From positions 682,001 to 746,000 of the forward strand of contig NZ_CP064187.1 of NCBI RefSeq assembly GCF_015353075.1: 64,000 nt of DNA, written 5' to 3'. Of the stretch, positions 34,922-45,405 are shown one piece after another. Both the position numbers and the translations under genes were made by a program. The stretch's first letter is position 1. Every line of letters begins with the position of its first letter. This DNA is from Rhizobium sp. 007 (GTDB taxonomy: Bacteria; Pseudomonadota; Alphaproteobacteria; Rhizobiales; Rhizobiaceae). Under the pieces are notes generated by a model. It ran no database searches. It saw nothing but the letters and a program-made list of their open reading frames with translations, and was not told the DNA's origin.

Positions 34922-36571
34922 TTACCGGTCGCTCAGTGCCCAGCGCGGATTGACCCAGGGCTCCTGGTTCGAGCGCGGCAGCGGTTGCTTGCCGAGGATA
35001 TGGTCCGCCGCCTTCTCGCCGGTCATGATCGAGGGGCCGTTGAGGTTGCCGTAGGTGATGTGTGGGAAGATCGACGAGTCGGCAACGCGCAGGCCGTCGA
35101 CCCCAATGACGCGCGTCTCCGGGTCGATCACCGCCATCGGGTCGTTCTTAGCGCCCAACTTACAGGTGCCGCAGGGGTGGTAGGCGCTTTCCAGATGTTC
35201 GCGCAGGAAGCCGTCGATCTCGTCGTCCGTCTGCACCTTCTCGCCCGGCTGGATTTCCGACCCGCGATAGGCGTCGAAAGCCTGCTGGCCGAAGATCTCG
35301 CGGGTGAGGCGCACACAGTGGCGGAATTTTTCCCAGTCATCCGGATGACTCATATAGTTGAAGCGGATGATGGGATCGGCCTTCGGATCGGGCGAGCGCA
35401 GGGTGACGGATCCGCGCGACTTCGAGAGATTGTAGCCGACATGCACCTGAAAGCCGTGGCTCTTGGCCGCCGCCTTGCCGTCATAGCTGATCGCCACCGG
35501 CAGGAAGTGATACTGGATGTCCGGCTGCTTGATGCCGGCTGCCGAGCGCAGGAAGGCACAGGCTTCGAACTGGTTGGAGGTGCCGAGGCCGGATCTCGTG
35601 AACATCCATTGCGCGCCCGCCACGCCCTGCCAGAACCATGGCAGCCAGGAATAGAGCGAAACCGGCTTGGTGCTGACCTGCTGGAAATAGAATTCCATAT
35701 GATCCTGCAGGTTGGCGCCGACGCCTGGCCGGTCGGCCTTCACCTCGATGCCGTGCTCCTGCAAATGAGCGCCAGGGCCGATACCGGAAAGCATCAAGAG
35801 CTTCGGCGAGTTGAAGGATGAGGCGGAAACGATCACCTCGCGGTTCGCCTTGATGATTTCGACCTTGCCCCGGCGCTCGATCTCGACGCCGGTCGCGCGG
35901 CCGTTCTCGATAACGATCCTGCGCGCCAGGCCGTAGGCGATGTCGACATTTGGCCGCCTCAGCGCCGGCTTCAGATAGGCGCTCGCCGCAGACCAGCGAC
36001 GGCCGCGGAAGATGGTCTGCTCCATCAGCCCGAAGCCTTCCTGCTTCGAGCCGTTGTAGTCGTCCGTCGCCTCGAAACCCGCCTGCTTGCCGGCTTCGAT
36101 GAATGCATGGAACAGCGGGTTGCGAAAGCCGCCGCGTTGCACATGCAGCGGGCCGTCGGTGCCGCGCCAGCCTTCCTCGCCGCCGTGCGAATGCTCCATG
36201 CGCTTGAAGTAGGGCAGCACGTCCGCATAGGCCCAGCCGTTGGCGCCGAGCTCTTCCCAACGGTTGTAGTCCTCGGCATGGCCGCGCACATAGACCATGC
36301 CGTTGATCGAGGAGGATCCGCCGATCACCTTGCCGCGCGGCGCGGTGATGCGCCGGCCGTTGAGGTTCGGTTCGGGTTCGGAGAGGTAGCCCCAGTTGTA
36401 GCGCCTCATGCTCATCGGCCAAGCAAGGGCTGCCGGCATCTGGATGAACGGCCCGAAGTCGCTGCCGCCCGCCTCGATGACGATCACGCTGTTTCTGCCG
36501 TCTTCCGAGAGACGATAGGCGAGGGCCGACCCTGCCGAGCCGGAGCCTATGATGACGAAGTCTGCTTGCAT
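34922..36571 (-). CDS. betA: choline dehydrogenase
   Basis: 549 residues from ATG 36571; an in-frame GTG three codons upstream is possible. GMC oxidoreductase that oxidises choline to betaine aldehyde with FAD. The FAD fold is [20 protein letters not shown] at the N terminus, the GMC signature is [21 protein letters not shown] (around 81-101), and the active-site histidine region [13 protein letters not shown] and the C-terminal [23 protein letters not shown] are intact. Last gene of betI-betB-betA; the intervening 60 bases contain a C-rich/G-rich hairpin near 36601. Confidence 0.96.
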   Translation of the reverse strand: MQADFVIIGSGSAGSALAYRLSEDGRNSVIVIEAGGSDFGPFIQMPAALAWPMSMRRYNWGYLSEPEPNLNGRRITAPRGKVIGGSSSINGMVYVRGHAEDYNRWEELGANGWAYADVLPYFKRMEHSHGGEEGWRGTDGPLHVQRGGFRNPLFHAFIEAGKQAGFEATDDYNGSKQEGFGLMEQTIFRGRRWSAASAYLKPALRRPNVDIAYGLARRIVIENGRATGVEIERRGKVEIIKANREVIVSASSFNSPKLLMLSGIGPGAHLQEHGIEVKADRPGVGANLQDHMEFYFQQVSTKPVSLYSWLPWFWQGVAGAQWMFTRSGLGTSNQFEACAFLRSAAGIKQPDIQYHFLPVAISYDGKAAAKSHGFQVHVGYNLSKSRGSVTLRSPDPKADPIIRFNYMSHPDDWEKFRHCVRLTREIFGQQAFDAYRGSEIQPGEKVQTDDEIDGFLREHLESAYHPCGTCKLGAKNDPMAVIDPETRVIGVDGLRVADSSIFPHITYGNLNGPSIMTGEKAADHILGKQPLPRSNQEPWVNPRWALSDR

Positions 36572-36632
36572 GATGTACACTCAGTATGTGTTGGCCTTCC
36601 CCCTCCCCACAAGCGGGAGGGCTTGGCTCTTC

Positions 36633-38096
36633 TCAATAAGGCGCCGCCACCGGCCCCATGCCCACGTAAACCGTTTTCAACTCCGAATAATGCTCCAGCG
36701 CCGCAAGCGAGTTCTCCCGCCCGAAACCGGATTGCTTCGAGCCGCCGAAGGGAATTTCGACCGGGCAGAGATTGTAGGTGTTGATCCAGAGCGTGCCCGC
36801 CTCGAGCTGGTCGGCGACGCGGTGGGCGCGCGTAAGATCGGCGGTGAAGACGCCACCCGAAAGGCCGAATTCGGTGGCGTTCGCACGTCCGATGACTTCG
36901 GCTTCGTCGTCGAAATCGAGCACGCACATCACCGGCCCGAAGATCTCCTCGCGGGCAATGGTCATGCCGTCGGTCACGTCGGCAAACACGGTCGGCTGGA
37001 CGTAATAGCCTTCGCCGGAAACATTGTTCGGAATGCCGCCGCCGGTGACGAGTGTCGCACCCTCGGCCTTGCCCTTGTCGATGTAGCTCAAGACCTTCTG
37101 TCGCTGGTCGAAGGAAACCATCGGGCCGAGCTGCGTCGCCTCGTCCATCGGGTCGCCGATCAGGATCGCCTCGGTGCGGGCCTTCAGCCGCTTCAGGAAC
37201 TCGCCCTTGATCTTCCGCTGCACAAAGACGCGGGTGCCGTTCGAGCAGACCTGGCCCGTCGAATAGAAGTTGCCGAGCATGGCGCCGCCGATTGCGCTGT
37301 CGACATCGGCATCGTCGAAGACGATCAGCGGCGACTTGCCGCCGAGCTCCATCGTCACATGTTTGAGCTGGCCTGCCGCGGAGGCGGCGACCTTGCGGCC
37401 GGTCGGCACCGAGCCGGTGAGCGACACCTTTGCCACGTCCTTATGGTTGACGAGCAGCGGGCCGGTGTCGCGGTCTCCCTGGATCACATTGTAAAGGCCC
37501 TTCGGCAGGCCTGCTTCGTGCAGGATTTCGGCAATCTTCAGCGCGCCGAGCGGCGTGTTTTCCGAGGGCTTGAAGACCATCGCATTGCCGGCGATCAGCG
37601 CCGGCGCCCCTTTCCAGCAGGCGATCTGCTGCGGATAGTTCCAGGCGCCGATGCCGACGCAGACGCCGAGCGGCACGCGCTTCGTATAGGCGAAATCGCC
37701 GCCGAGCGGGATATAGGAGCCGTTGAGGCCGGCTGCCGCGATGCCGCCGAAGAACTCGAAGCTGTCGGCGCCCGACGTCGGATCCGCGACGATCGTTTCC
37801 TGGATCGGCTTGCCGGTATCGAGCGTTTCGAGCTCGGAAAGCGCGCGATTGCGCTCGCGCATGATCTCGGCGGCGCGCTTCAGGATGCGGCCGCGGGCCG
37901 TCGGGCTCATCGCCGCCCATTCCGGCTGTGCGCGCTTGGCAGCCGCGATCGCTTTCTCGACGATGGCAGGCGTTGCCGCATGCAGCCGCGCGATCACTTC
38001 GCCGGTTGCCGGATAAATGCTTTCGATGACGCTGCCCGCTTCGTCCTCGACATATTCGCCGTCAATGAAGTGCGACGCTTTCGGCTGGGCTTTCAT
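36633..38096 (-). CDS. betB: betaine aldehyde dehydrogenase
   Basis: 487 residues. Oxidises betaine aldehyde to glycine betaine with NAD. Conserved parts: [18 protein letters not shown], the active-site glutamate in MELGGKSPL (about 250), the catalytic cysteine C284 in [11 protein letters not shown], and the C-terminal substrate/cofactor segment [26 protein letters not shown], which is specific to BetB. Lies between betI and betA. The betC choline-sulfatase gene found in many rhizobial bet operons is not present between them. Confidence 0.96.
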   Translation of the reverse strand: MKAQPKASHFIDGEYVEDEAGSVIESIYPATGEVIARLHAATPAIVEKAIAAAKRAQPEWAAMSPTARGRILKRAAEIMRERNRALSELETLDTGKPIQETIVADPTSGADSFEFFGGIAAAGLNGSYIPLGGDFAYTKRVPLGVCVGIGAWNYPQQIACWKGAPALIAGNAMVFKPSENTPLGALKIAEILHEAGLPKGLYNVIQGDRDTGPLLVNHKDVAKVSLTGSVPTGRKVAASAAGQLKHVTMELGGKSPLIVFDDADVDSAIGGAMLGNFYSTGQVCSNGTRVFVQRKIKGEFLKRLKARTEAILIGDPMDEATQLGPMVSFDQRQKVLSYIDKGKAEGATLVTGGGIPNNVSGEGYYVQPTVFADVTDGMTIAREEIFGPVMCVLDFDDEAEVIGRANATEFGLSGGVFTADLTRAHRVADQLEAGTLWINTYNLCPVEIPFGGSKQSGFGRENSLAALEHYSELKTVYVGMGPVAAPY

Positions 38097-38160
38097 AATT
38101 CAATCCTTTGCTTTGTCCGACAGGGCAAAAATAAGGCTCCTCATTCCTGTGCGGTTGGCC

Positions 38161-38745
38161 TCATTCGATCCCCCTTAATTGCATCGTCACATAATCCTCC
38201 GTCAGCCCGATCGAAGCCTCGATGTTGATCGGCGCCGATTTCAGACTTTGGCGGATATAGAGCCCGTCGATCATCGCAGCAGCGCCTTCGGCGATGCGTC
38301 CTGCGGCATCCGGCGGGCAAAGCTTCTTGAGGTTGGCCAGCAGGTTCGAACGCAGCCGGCGGGCATAGATGACTAGGAAATGGCGCGTCTCTTCCGAGCG
38401 CTGCGCCTCGGCATAGAAGGCGAGCCATGCGGCGATCGTTTCCGGCGCGAACTGATCGGCCTGGAAGCTGACGCGGATGACGGCAGAGAGCTTTTCGCGT
38501 GGTGTCCGGGCAGCCTTCAGCGCCGTCACCGTGTCGTCACGCAACTGCCTGAGCAGCGAACGGACCGTCTCGATCAGCAGTTGCTCCTTGCTGCCGAAAT
38601 AGTGGTGCGCAAGGGCAGGAGACACGCCGGCCTGGCGGGCGATATCGGACATGGTGACGCTCAGCGTGCCGTGATCCGCGATTACGCGCAGCGCAGCGTC
38701 GACGAGCGCCTTTCGGCGTAGAGGTTCCATTCCGATTTTCGGCAT
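38161..38745 (-). CDS. betI: TetR-family repressor BetI
   Basis: 194 residues from ATG 38745 (MPKIGMEPLRRKALVDAALRV), the standard BetI beginning; GGAGC is about nine bases upstream and a longer upstream frame is unlike the family. The helix-turn-helix is TMSDIARQAGVSPALAHHYFGSKEQLL (about 31-57). The C-terminal ligand domain (WLAFYAEAQRSEETRHFLVIYARRLRSNL) is typical BetI, which responds to choline. A perfect dyad at 38781-38800 is its expected operator. Confidence 0.94.
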   Translation of the reverse strand: MPKIGMEPLRRKALVDAALRVIADHGTLSVTMSDIARQAGVSPALAHHYFGSKEQLLIETVRSLLRQLRDDTVTALKAARTPREKLSAVIRVSFQADQFAPETIAAWLAFYAEAQRSEETRHFLVIYARRLRSNLLANLKKLCPPDAAGRIAEGAAAMIDGLYIRQSLKSAPINIEASIGLTEDYVTMQLRGIE

Positions 38746-38780
38746 GAGGGCAAGCTCCGACAGTTCAGCACATATTATTT

Positions 38781-38800
38781 TTGATTGACTGATCAATCAA
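38781..38800. promoter_or_regulatory. BetI operator
   Basis: TTGATTGA and TCAATCAA form perfect eight-base arms around CTGA, 35 bases before the betI start. The arms resemble the TTGATTG half of the known E. coli bet operator. The site could also affect the divergent HdeD-like gene at 38888. Confidence 0.8.
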
Positions 38801-38887
38801 CAAAAATCTTTTGACGGAGTTTGAGAAGCCTCAACCCTTTCCGGCCCGCGATTCTGCAGCATATCAACACCTATCAGGAGGTGTGTC

Positions 38888-39442
38888 ATGGCTAACGTCT
38901 TCGATGGAGCGCCGTCCTCGTCCCTGCAGTCGAAATGGATATGGTTCGTGGGTCTCGGCGTGCTGCTATTGATCTGCGGCCTGATCGCGGTCGGAAATCT
39001 GCTTCTCGCCACCGTGGTGTCGGTCTATTCCGTGGGAATGCTGATGGTCTTCGGGGGGATCGTCTATCTCATCCACGCCTTTCAGGTGCGCGGCTGGGAG
39101 CACATCCTTTTCTGGGCGCTGAGCGGTGTACTTTACGTCCTCGCAGGCATATGCGCTTTCATCAATCCGATCCTTACCTCCGCTGCTCTGACGCTCTTTC
39201 TCGCCGTCGCTCTGCTTGTCGCCGGCGTCTTCCGTGTCTTTATCGGCCGCCGCATGAAGCCGCTCAAGGGCTGGGGCTGGATTGTCGTAAGCGGCGTGGT
39301 CACCGCGCTCGCAGGCTTTATCATCGCGCTCGGCTGGCCGGTGAACAGTCTCTGGGTCCTCGGTCTTTTCCTCGCGGTCGATCTTATTCTGCAGGGATGG
39401 ACGATGATTGCGTTCGGCATCGGCCTTCGAAGCGTGCAATGA
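38888..39442 (+). CDS. HdeD-family membrane protein
   Basis: 184 residues with six hydrophobic segments (about 17-37, 43-62, 72-92, 97-117, 132-152, 157-177) and only short loops. The pattern matches the HdeD family, inner-membrane proteins first linked to acid resistance in enteric bacteria; the role in rhizobia is unproven. AGGAGG stands about seven bases upstream of the ATG. It is divergent from betI. Confidence 0.85.
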   Translation: MANVFDGAPSSSLQSKWIWFVGLGVLLLICGLIAVGNLLLATVVSVYSVGMLMVFGGIVYLIHAFQVRGWEHILFWALSGVLYVLAGICAFINPILTSAALTLFLAVALLVAGVFRVFIGRRMKPLKGWGWIVVSGVVTALAGFIIALGWPVNSLWVLGLFLAVDLILQGWTMIAFGIGLRSVQ

Positions 39443-39619
39443 GGCTGTCCACAGGCTGTGCTCACGGAATGTTTCTTTTTTTGACAAGCATGTGAGGCGG
39501 GACTAAAATTCAGATACCAAGGCGCCGGCAGACGACATTGCCGGAACAGATGTCATGAGTGGTCATGCATCCCGCGTAGGGCAGGTTCTGTCCCATAGAA
39601 AAACGAAGGGAGGAAGTTC

Positions 39620-39862
39620 ATGCCAATGGTCACAGTTTCCATATCACCGGTCCAGGCAGCAGGCATTCGCGATGCCGTCGATCATGGCGGCTATGCATCG
39701 AGCAGCGAGGTTGTCCGTGAGGCGCTGCGCCTCTGGGATGCCGCCCGCAAGCTCGCAGAATATCGCAATGACGTTCTAAATGACGAAGACCGCGCGAGTG
39801 GAGGCCGCTGCGTTGCAGATATGTTTGCCGATCACGAAGCGGAGCGCCGCCGATCCGCCTGA
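39620..39862 (+). CDS. orphan ParD-family ribbon-helix-helix antitoxin
   Basis: 80 residues, with GGAGGAAG as ribosome binding site. MPMVTVSISPVQAAGIRDAVDHGGYASSSEVVREALRLWDAARK is the ParD ribbon-helix-helix; the tail would bind a ParE toxin. The bases after its stop (39863-40009) contain no ParE frame or recognisable remnant before the next gene, so the antitoxin stands alone. It may be a leftover or act on a toxin encoded elsewhere. Confidence 0.82.
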   Translation: MPMVTVSISPVQAAGIRDAVDHGGYASSSEVVREALRLWDAARKLAEYRNDVLNDEDRASGGRCVADMFADHEAERRRSA

Positions 39863-40009
39863 TAGGGTCGGGACCTAAGCCATTGATCGGAATGCTGAAA
39901 CATTCCAGTCCGCAACTTTCACAAAAGTTTCACATTGGCGAAAGGGTTCGTTGATGCTTTTTCACCATCTTCGCTGCGAAAAAGAAGACTTCGCAGTGGA
40001 GAATTTGGC

Positions 40010-41815
40010 ATGTCTTTGGCTGCCGCCGTCGAACCGGGCGTATTACGCCGTTATGCCAGCGATCAGATCGTGACGCTCGCGAAACTCGTCATCGAAAATG
40101 CTTTCCAGCCAATTGTCGAAGCAGGGACGGGCACGGTCTTCGGCTACGAGTCCCTGATGCGCGGGCAGGAACGCCTCGGCTTCGATTCCCCTGTTGAAAT
40201 CCTCGATGAGGCGCATCGCGCCGCCCAGCTGCTGCAGCTGGAGCAGATGGTCGCCAGCCGCGCGCTCGCCAAGTTCGCGACGCTCGGCAATTATTCGACC
40301 TCGACGCTTTTCCTCAATCTCGACGTCCGGCTGATCCCGCACGGCGACCGCTTGGTTGAAACCCTCCTCCAGCACCTGAAGGCCGCCAACATCCCGCCGT
40401 CCTCGGTCTGCTTCGAATTCTCCGAGCGTTTCGACAATACCAGCGTGCCGGAATTCGAGGCGCTGGTTTCCAAGCTCCGCAAGACCGGCTTCAAGCTGGC
40501 AATCGACGACTTCGGCGTCGGTCACGGCGAAATGAAGCTCCTTTGCGACTATGCCGTCGATTACCTCAAGATCGACCGTCACTTCGTCGCCGACATCGAC
40601 CGCAAGCCGCGCAAGCGCCACCTGTTGAAGAATATCGTCAACATCGCCCATGTGCTCGGCACCCGGGTGATCGCGGAAGGCATCGAAACCGAAGCGGAAT
40701 TCCTCGCTTGCCGCGAATATGGCGTCGATCTCGTCCAAGGCTGGTTCATTGCCCGGCCGACGCCGCATACCTCCGAGCTCGTTTCCTCGTTTCCGCATCT
40801 GCAGGATCTCGGCAAGAGCAAGCACAACACGCAATCGCTCGATGAAATCCTTATTCGCAAACAGATTGAAGTGCTGCCGACGGTCTATGAGAACGACAGC
40901 ATCGACACGGTCTTCGAGCTCTTTCGCCGCAATCCGCGCCAGGCGTTCTTCCCGGTGTTGAATGCCAATGGCGAGCCGCGCGGCATCATCCATGAGCACC
41001 ATATCAAGGAATATATCTACCAGCCCTTCGGCCGCGATCTCCTGAAGAATAAGGTCTATGGCCGCACGATTTCACACTTCGTCGAAATGGCACCGATCGT
41101 CGGTCTTGATTCCGACGCCGAGCGGTTGATGACGATCTTCGCCAATATGGAAGGCAGCAACTGCCTGATCCTTACGGACAACATGCGCTATGCCGGCGTC
41201 GTCTCCGCCGCCTCGCTCATCAAGGTCATCAACGAAAAGCAGCTGAAGACCGCGCAGGACCAGAACCCGCTGACCGGCCTGCCGGGCAACCGCGCCATCC
41301 GCGATTTCATGCGCCAGGCCGGTCGCGACGGCGACGAGGTACGGCATTTCTGCTATTGCGACTTCGATAACTTCAAGCCTTTCAACGATGCTTATGGTTT
41401 TCATCTCGGCGACCACGCGATCTCGCTCTTCGCCGCGCTGATGCGCCGTTACTTCTTCGCCGAGCGTCATTTCCTCGGCCATGTCGGGGGCGACGACTTC
41501 TTCATCGGCGTCATCGGATGGACGAAGGAGGAACTGACCGAGATTCTTGACCGGCTCATCAGCGATTTCCACGAAGACGTCCGCGATCTCTATTCCGACG
41601 AGGACCGCGCTGCCGGGCGCATTCGCGGTCATGACCGTGCCGGTGCGGAAGCGCTTTTCCCGCTGATGCGCTGCTCGATCGGTGTCCTTGAACTGCCGGA
41701 AGGCTTGGTGATCGACGACATTAATCGTGTCAGCGCCGAAATAGCGCACATCAAGGCCGAAGCGAAGGAAAGCGCCGACGGGCTGATCTTTCATCCGCTG
41801 GGCGAGGCGAATTGA
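40010..41815 (+). CDS. EAL-CBS-GGDEF cyclic-di-GMP signalling protein
   Basis: 601 residues from ATG 40010, with GGAG eight bases upstream; no membrane span. Order of domains is unusual: EAL first (about 20-260), then a CBS pair (about 275-410), then GGDEF (about 415-595). The EAL motif is E47-S-L, with N103, E136, D166-D167, K187 and E223 all present, so phosphodiesterase activity is possible. The GGDEF motif is GGDDF (493-497), a variant seen in active enzymes, and no RxxD inhibitory site precedes it. CBS domains usually sense adenine nucleotides or related ligands, so this may link energy state to c-di-GMP. Confidence 0.9.
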   Translation: MSLAAAVEPGVLRRYASDQIVTLAKLVIENAFQPIVEAGTGTVFGYESLMRGQERLGFDSPVEILDEAHRAAQLLQLEQMVASRALAKFATLGNYSTSTLFLNLDVRLIPHGDRLVETLLQHLKAANIPPSSVCFEFSERFDNTSVPEFEALVSKLRKTGFKLAIDDFGVGHGEMKLLCDYAVDYLKIDRHFVADIDRKPRKRHLLKNIVNIAHVLGTRVIAEGIETEAEFLACREYGVDLVQGWFIARPTPHTSELVSSFPHLQDLGKSKHNTQSLDEILIRKQIEVLPTVYENDSIDTVFELFRRNPRQAFFPVLNANGEPRGIIHEHHIKEYIYQPFGRDLLKNKVYGRTISHFVEMAPIVGLDSDAERLMTIFANMEGSNCLILTDNMRYAGVVSAASLIKVINEKQLKTAQDQNPLTGLPGNRAIRDFMRQAGRDGDEVRHFCYCDFDNFKPFNDAYGFHLGDHAISLFAALMRRYFFAERHFLGHVGGDDFFIGVIGWTKEELTEILDRLISDFHEDVRDLYSDEDRAAGRIRGHDRAGAEALFPLMRCSIGVLELPEGLVIDDINRVSAEIAHIKAEAKESADGLIFHPLGEAN

Positions 41816-41891
41816 CGCCTTTGCCACTTCTCTCCTTCCCAAGCACCCGGCGCTGAATTATCTCCTGGGCTTTCGGAAAGAGGAGACCGTC

Positions 41892-42890
41892 ATGCCCTTG
41901 CCAGCGAACATGCGTTTCGTCGACCTGCCGAGCTTCGGCGCGCCGGAAGTCATGAGGATCGCGACCGGACCTGTTCCGGTGCCCGGCGAGGGGCAGATAC
42001 TCGTTCGCATGCAGGCGATCGGCATCAACCGTCCGGATGTGGCGCAGCGCCAGGGAACATACCCGCCGCCGAAGGATGCAAGCCCCATTCTCGGGCTCGA
42101 GCTTTCCGGTGAAGTGGCCGCGATCGGTCCGGGCGTTGCCGGATACTCGGTCGGCGACAAGGTCTGCGGCCTCGCCAATGGCGGTGCCTATGCCGAATAT
42201 TGCTTGCTGCCCGTTGGCCAGGTTTTGCCGTTCCCGAAGGGCTACGATGCGGTGAAATCCGCAGCCCTGCCGGAGACCTTCTTCACCGTCTGGGCGAACC
42301 TCTTCCAGATGGCCGGCTTGACGGAGGGTGAAAGCGTTCTCATCCACGGCGGCTCCAGCGGCATCGGCACCACGGCGATCCAGCTCGCCCGCGCCTTTGG
42401 CGCCGAGGTCTATGCGACCGCAGGCTCGGCGGAGAAATGCGAGGCCTGCGAAAAGCTCGGCGCGAAGCGGGCGATCAACTACAAGAGTGAGGATTTCGCC
42501 GAAGTCATCAAGGCCGAGACCGGTGGCGATGGCGTCGATGTCGTACTTGACATGATCGGCGCTGCCTATTTCGAAAAGAATATCGCATCGCTCGCCAGGG
42601 ACGGCTGCCTGTCGATCATCGCCTTGCTGGGCGGCGCGGTCGCTGAAAGGGTCAACCTCGCGCCGATCATGGCCAAGCGCCTCACCGTCACCGGCTCGAC
42701 GATGCGCGCGCGCACTGCAGAAGAAAAGCGCGCCATCCGCGACGACCTTTTCTCCCAGGTCTGGCCGCTTCTCGAAGCCGGCAAGGTCGCCCCCGTCATC
42801 CACAGGACCTTTGCCTTCGAGGATGTCGTCGAAGCGCACAGGCTGATGGAAACGAGCAGCCATATCGGCAAGATCACGCTGACCGTTTGA
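41892..42890 (+). CDS. NAD(P)H-quinone oxidoreductase, zeta-crystallin/PIG3 type
   Basis: 332 residues, the usual length. Medium-chain reductase fold without zinc cysteines: N-terminal GroES-like domain ([22 protein letters not shown]), then NADPH-binding [28 protein letters not shown] (about 150-177). The PIG3-type features include the [15 protein letters not shown] segment. Reduces quinones by one electron or removes reactive carbonyls. AGAGGAG precedes the ATG. Single gene between the EAL protein and a methyltransferase. Confidence 0.92.
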   Translation: MPLPANMRFVDLPSFGAPEVMRIATGPVPVPGEGQILVRMQAIGINRPDVAQRQGTYPPPKDASPILGLELSGEVAAIGPGVAGYSVGDKVCGLANGGAYAEYCLLPVGQVLPFPKGYDAVKSAALPETFFTVWANLFQMAGLTEGESVLIHGGSSGIGTTAIQLARAFGAEVYATAGSAEKCEACEKLGAKRAINYKSEDFAEVIKAETGGDGVDVVLDMIGAAYFEKNIASLARDGCLSIIALLGGAVAERVNLAPIMAKRLTVTGSTMRARTAEEKRAIRDDLFSQVWPLLEAGKVAPVIHRTFAFEDVVEAHRLMETSSHIGKITLTV

Positions 42891-43051
42891 GGTCAGCTTC
42901 GGACCAGCATCGGTGCACAAGGTAAAACTGATCCTGGCCGTAAGTGAGTCTCCGGGGTCGCTGAACTGTCGTCTGAGCGAAACCCGGACCCCGAACTGCG
43001 CATCTTGATGTGGCGTTGATTGCGCGTCGTACGGTCCCCACGAGGAATGCA

Positions 43052-43825
43052 ATGGCTCTATTCCACTCTTGCCCCATCTGCCGCAGCAGGATTCCGCATT
43101 TCGTGCCGCTTCCGCGGTATTATATCGACAAGGCGACCGAACATGGCTTTCCTTATGGGGTCGATGAATTCGAAACGATCAATCATCAGGCCTATAGTTG
43201 CCCCAACTGTCACTCGAGCGACCGCGACAGGCTCTATGCCCTGTTCCTGACGCCTGTGTTTCAGCGCCTCAACCAGGCGCAGCCGTTTCGGTTTCTGGAT
43301 ATCGCCCCAGGCCGCTCTTTGAGCTTCTGGCTGAAAAGCCATCCGCACATCTTCTATCGCAGCTGCGACATGTATATGCCGGAGGCGGACGACAAGGCGG
43401 ACATTCACAATCTGCCTTATGCGGACGAGACTTTCGATTTCGTTCTATGCTCGCATGTGCTCGAACACGTCGACGATCCGGTGCGCGCCACCTCAGAAAT
43501 ACGGCGTGTTCTCAAGCAGAACAGCATTGCCATCCTGATGGCGCCGATCTGCCTGTCGATCCAGGACAACTATGAAAATCCCGAAGTGACGACGCCTGAG
43601 GGGCGCTGGCAGCATTTCGGCCAGGATGACCATGTACGCATCTTCTCGAAGCAGGGATTCGTCGATGTGATCCGGCGGTCAGGCCTTGCGGTGCAGGAGG
43701 TTCCGGTCAGTGAGTTCCTGACGCCCGAAGTCTGCGACACCTACGGCATCGGCCTCCGCTCCGTTCTTTATCTCGGCGTGAAGCAGCAGGCTGTCCAGCA
43801 AGAGCCGGAGCGCAGTGTCGCCTGA
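43052..43825 (+). CDS. SAM-dependent methyltransferase with N-terminal zinc ribbon
   Basis: 257 residues from ATG 43052, with GAGGA about six bases upstream. An N-terminal four-cysteine ribbon (CPICRSR at about 7-13 and CPNCHSSDRDR at about 50-60) precedes a class I methyltransferase domain: FRFLDIAPGRSLSFWL (motif I, atypical GxG), then HNLPYADETFDFVLCSHVLEHVDDPVRATSEIRRVLK, typical of Methyltransf_11. The substrate is not evident; similar proteins occur in surface-glycan loci. A terminator lies just downstream, inside the end of the convergent MFS gene. Confidence 0.85.
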   Translation: MALFHSCPICRSRIPHFVPLPRYYIDKATEHGFPYGVDEFETINHQAYSCPNCHSSDRDRLYALFLTPVFQRLNQAQPFRFLDIAPGRSLSFWLKSHPHIFYRSCDMYMPEADDKADIHNLPYADETFDFVLCSHVLEHVDDPVRATSEIRRVLKQNSIAILMAPICLSIQDNYENPEVTTPEGRWQHFGQDDHVRIFSKQGFVDVIRRSGLAVQEVPVSEFLTPEVCDTYGIGLRSVLYLGVKQQAVQQEPERSVA

Positions 43826-43844
43826 GATCGCGCGAAGCTCTCAG

Positions 43845-45299
43845 TCATGGAAGAGGCGCCCCGAGGCGCCTCTTTTCAATTTCGGCCTTCTCTCTCAGCG
43901 TCAGTGCCGCCGCAATCGTGACGATGCCCGGGAGCGCCATGGCGGCGTAGAGCCAGCGGGCTGCCGAGATGCTGCCGGCAATGCCGCCCGGTGTGACGAG
44001 CCCGGTGCTGTTGGCAATGACGCCTGCGACCGCCGCGCCGAAAGCGCCGCCGAGCGACTGCACGGTGGAGATCGCTGCCGATGCCTTGTCCTGCTCGGCG
44101 CTGCTGACAAGGCGCAGCACCTTTGTCACCAGATGCGCCCATCCGAGGCCGACGCCGAAACCCATCATCAGCATTGCGACAGCCGCCGGTCCGAGAATTG
44201 CAAGGCTCGCCATCTGGTTGTCTCGGGCGAGAAAGAACGCCAGGAAAACGGTCGCCAGCGCTTCGATGATACAGCCGGCGACGATCGCGTTGCTCGCGCG
44301 CCTGCCGGTCAGAGAGCCGCTGAAGAAGGCGGCGATCGTCCATCCGAGCGCGACAAGGGCGGTCAGATAGCCGGAAATCAGCGGCGTCACGCCATGCAGG
44401 GCCTGCAGGAAATAGGGAATATAGATGTCGCTGACGAGGATGAACAGCAGCGCGAACATGATGAGGTAGACGCGCGCAACCGGCTTTGCGAGCATGACCG
44501 CGCCGGTCGGCAGAAGCCGGTTGTTGCCTCGACGTTCCGTCACCAGCATCAGTGAGATCGAGAGGATGGAAACGGCAATCAGCGCAGCCTTCGTGACCAT
44601 ATGCTCGACGGTGCCCGCGATGCTGACGAACAGCACGGCGACAAGCAGCAGGCAGATCTGCAAGGCCGGCGTCTTGCCGTGGGCGCGGTCGTCCGTCGCT
44701 TTCGGTAGCAGCCATGGCGCAAGAACGGCCATCAGCAGACCGAGCGGCACGATGATGATGAAGGCGTATCGCCACGCACTCCCTTGCGAAAACAGGCCGC
44801 CTGCACTCGGCCCGAGTAGGGTCGCAACACCCCAGATCGCGGCATAGAGCGTGGAGGCTTTTGGCCAGAGCGGCTCCGGATAGGCGAAGCGGACGAAAGC
44901 ATAGGCGAGCGCGGCAAGGATGCCGGCGCCGAAACCCTGAATGGCGCGCCCGGCGAGCACTACTTCCATGACAGGTGCGGCGGCGCAGATGAGGCTGCCT
45001 GTTGCGAATATCAGGGCGCCGCAGACATAGGCGCCGCGCAAGCCCATACCGCGCGGCCGCATGGCGACGAAGATCGAGCCGAGCACGGCGGCGGCAACGA
45101 AGAGCGTCGTCACCCAGGCAAGGAGCGGCAAGCCGCCGATATCGCGGACGATCGAGGGGGCGACTGTGGCGGTGATATAGCTTTCGATTGCATAGAGCGT
45201 CACTCCGCCGCCGAGCATCAGCGTGGCGGGTAGCAGGGACGACGTGAAAAGCTGGAAGACGGATGACTGCGGCGCAGCGGCCTGATCGGCACTGGTCAT
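43845..45299 (-). CDS. MFS drug/metabolite exporter, DHA2-like
   Basis: 484 residues, with about 12-14 membrane spans. Motif A region is GSIFVAMRPRGMGLRGAYV and the antiporter-type motif C region ILAALAYAFVRFAYP/WGVATLLGPSAGGLF is present (about 145-175), as in drug:H+ antiporters. The substrate is unknown. It is divergent from a SufR-like HTH regulator, with an AT-rich operator in the 104-base gap, so its expression is probably induced by whatever that regulator senses. Confidence 0.88.
   Translation of the reverse strand: MTSADQAAAPQSSVFQLFTSSLLPATLMLGGGVTLYAIESYITATVAPSIVRDIGGLPLLAWVTTLFVAAAVLGSIFVAMRPRGMGLRGAYVCGALIFATGSLICAAAPVMEVVLAGRAIQGFGAGILAALAYAFVRFAYPEPLWPKASTLYAAIWGVATLLGPSAGGLFSQGSAWRYAFIIIVPLGLLMAVLAPWLLPKATDDRAHGKTPALQICLLLVAVLFVSIAGTVEHMVTKAALIAVSILSISLMLVTERRGNNRLLPTGAVMLAKPVARVYLIMFALLFILVSDIYIPYFLQALHGVTPLISGYLTALVALGWTIAAFFSGSLTGRRASNAIVAGCIIEALATVFLAFFLARDNQMASLAILGPAAVAMLMMGFGVGLGWAHLVTKVLRLVSSAEQDKASAAISTVQSLGGAFGAAVAGVIANSTGLVTPGGIAGSISAARWLYAAMALPGIVTIAAALTLREKAEIEKRRLGAPLP
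43851..43878 (+). terminator. terminator of the methyltransferase gene, within the MFS 3' end
   Basis: AAGAGGCGCC (43851-43860) and GGCGCCTCTT (43865-43874) form a perfect 10-base stem with loop CCGA, followed by TT then TTCAAT. It lies 25 bases after the methyltransferase stop and inside the coding end of the convergent MFS gene. Confidence 0.82.
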
Positions 45300-45334
45300 G
45301 ATAATTACCTTGATGTTTTCGCTAGCGGATCATT

Positions 45335-45405
45335 ATTTTCCAAGTTATAAATTGGAAAATTACATGCCTGTGTTATTAAAGCAAGTAACGACTTGGAAAA
45401 ATAAT
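45335..45405. promoter_or_regulatory. operator with three ATTTTCCAA-type half-sites
   Basis: ATTTTCCAA (45335-45343) and TTGGAAAAT (45352-45360) are perfect nine-base arms with an eight-base spacer. A third half-site, CTTGGAAAAATAAT, ends at the regulator's ATG (45392-45405). The whole gap is far richer in A and T than its surroundings. It should control both the MFS gene and the regulator. Confidence 0.7.

Noticed and set aside
36549..38228. 559-codon plus-strand frame
   Set aside because: Antisense to betB, which is unmistakable.
43851..43874. bidirectional terminator for the MFS gene as well
   Set aside because: The hairpin lies inside the MFS coding end, so for leftward transcription it would come before the stop codon.
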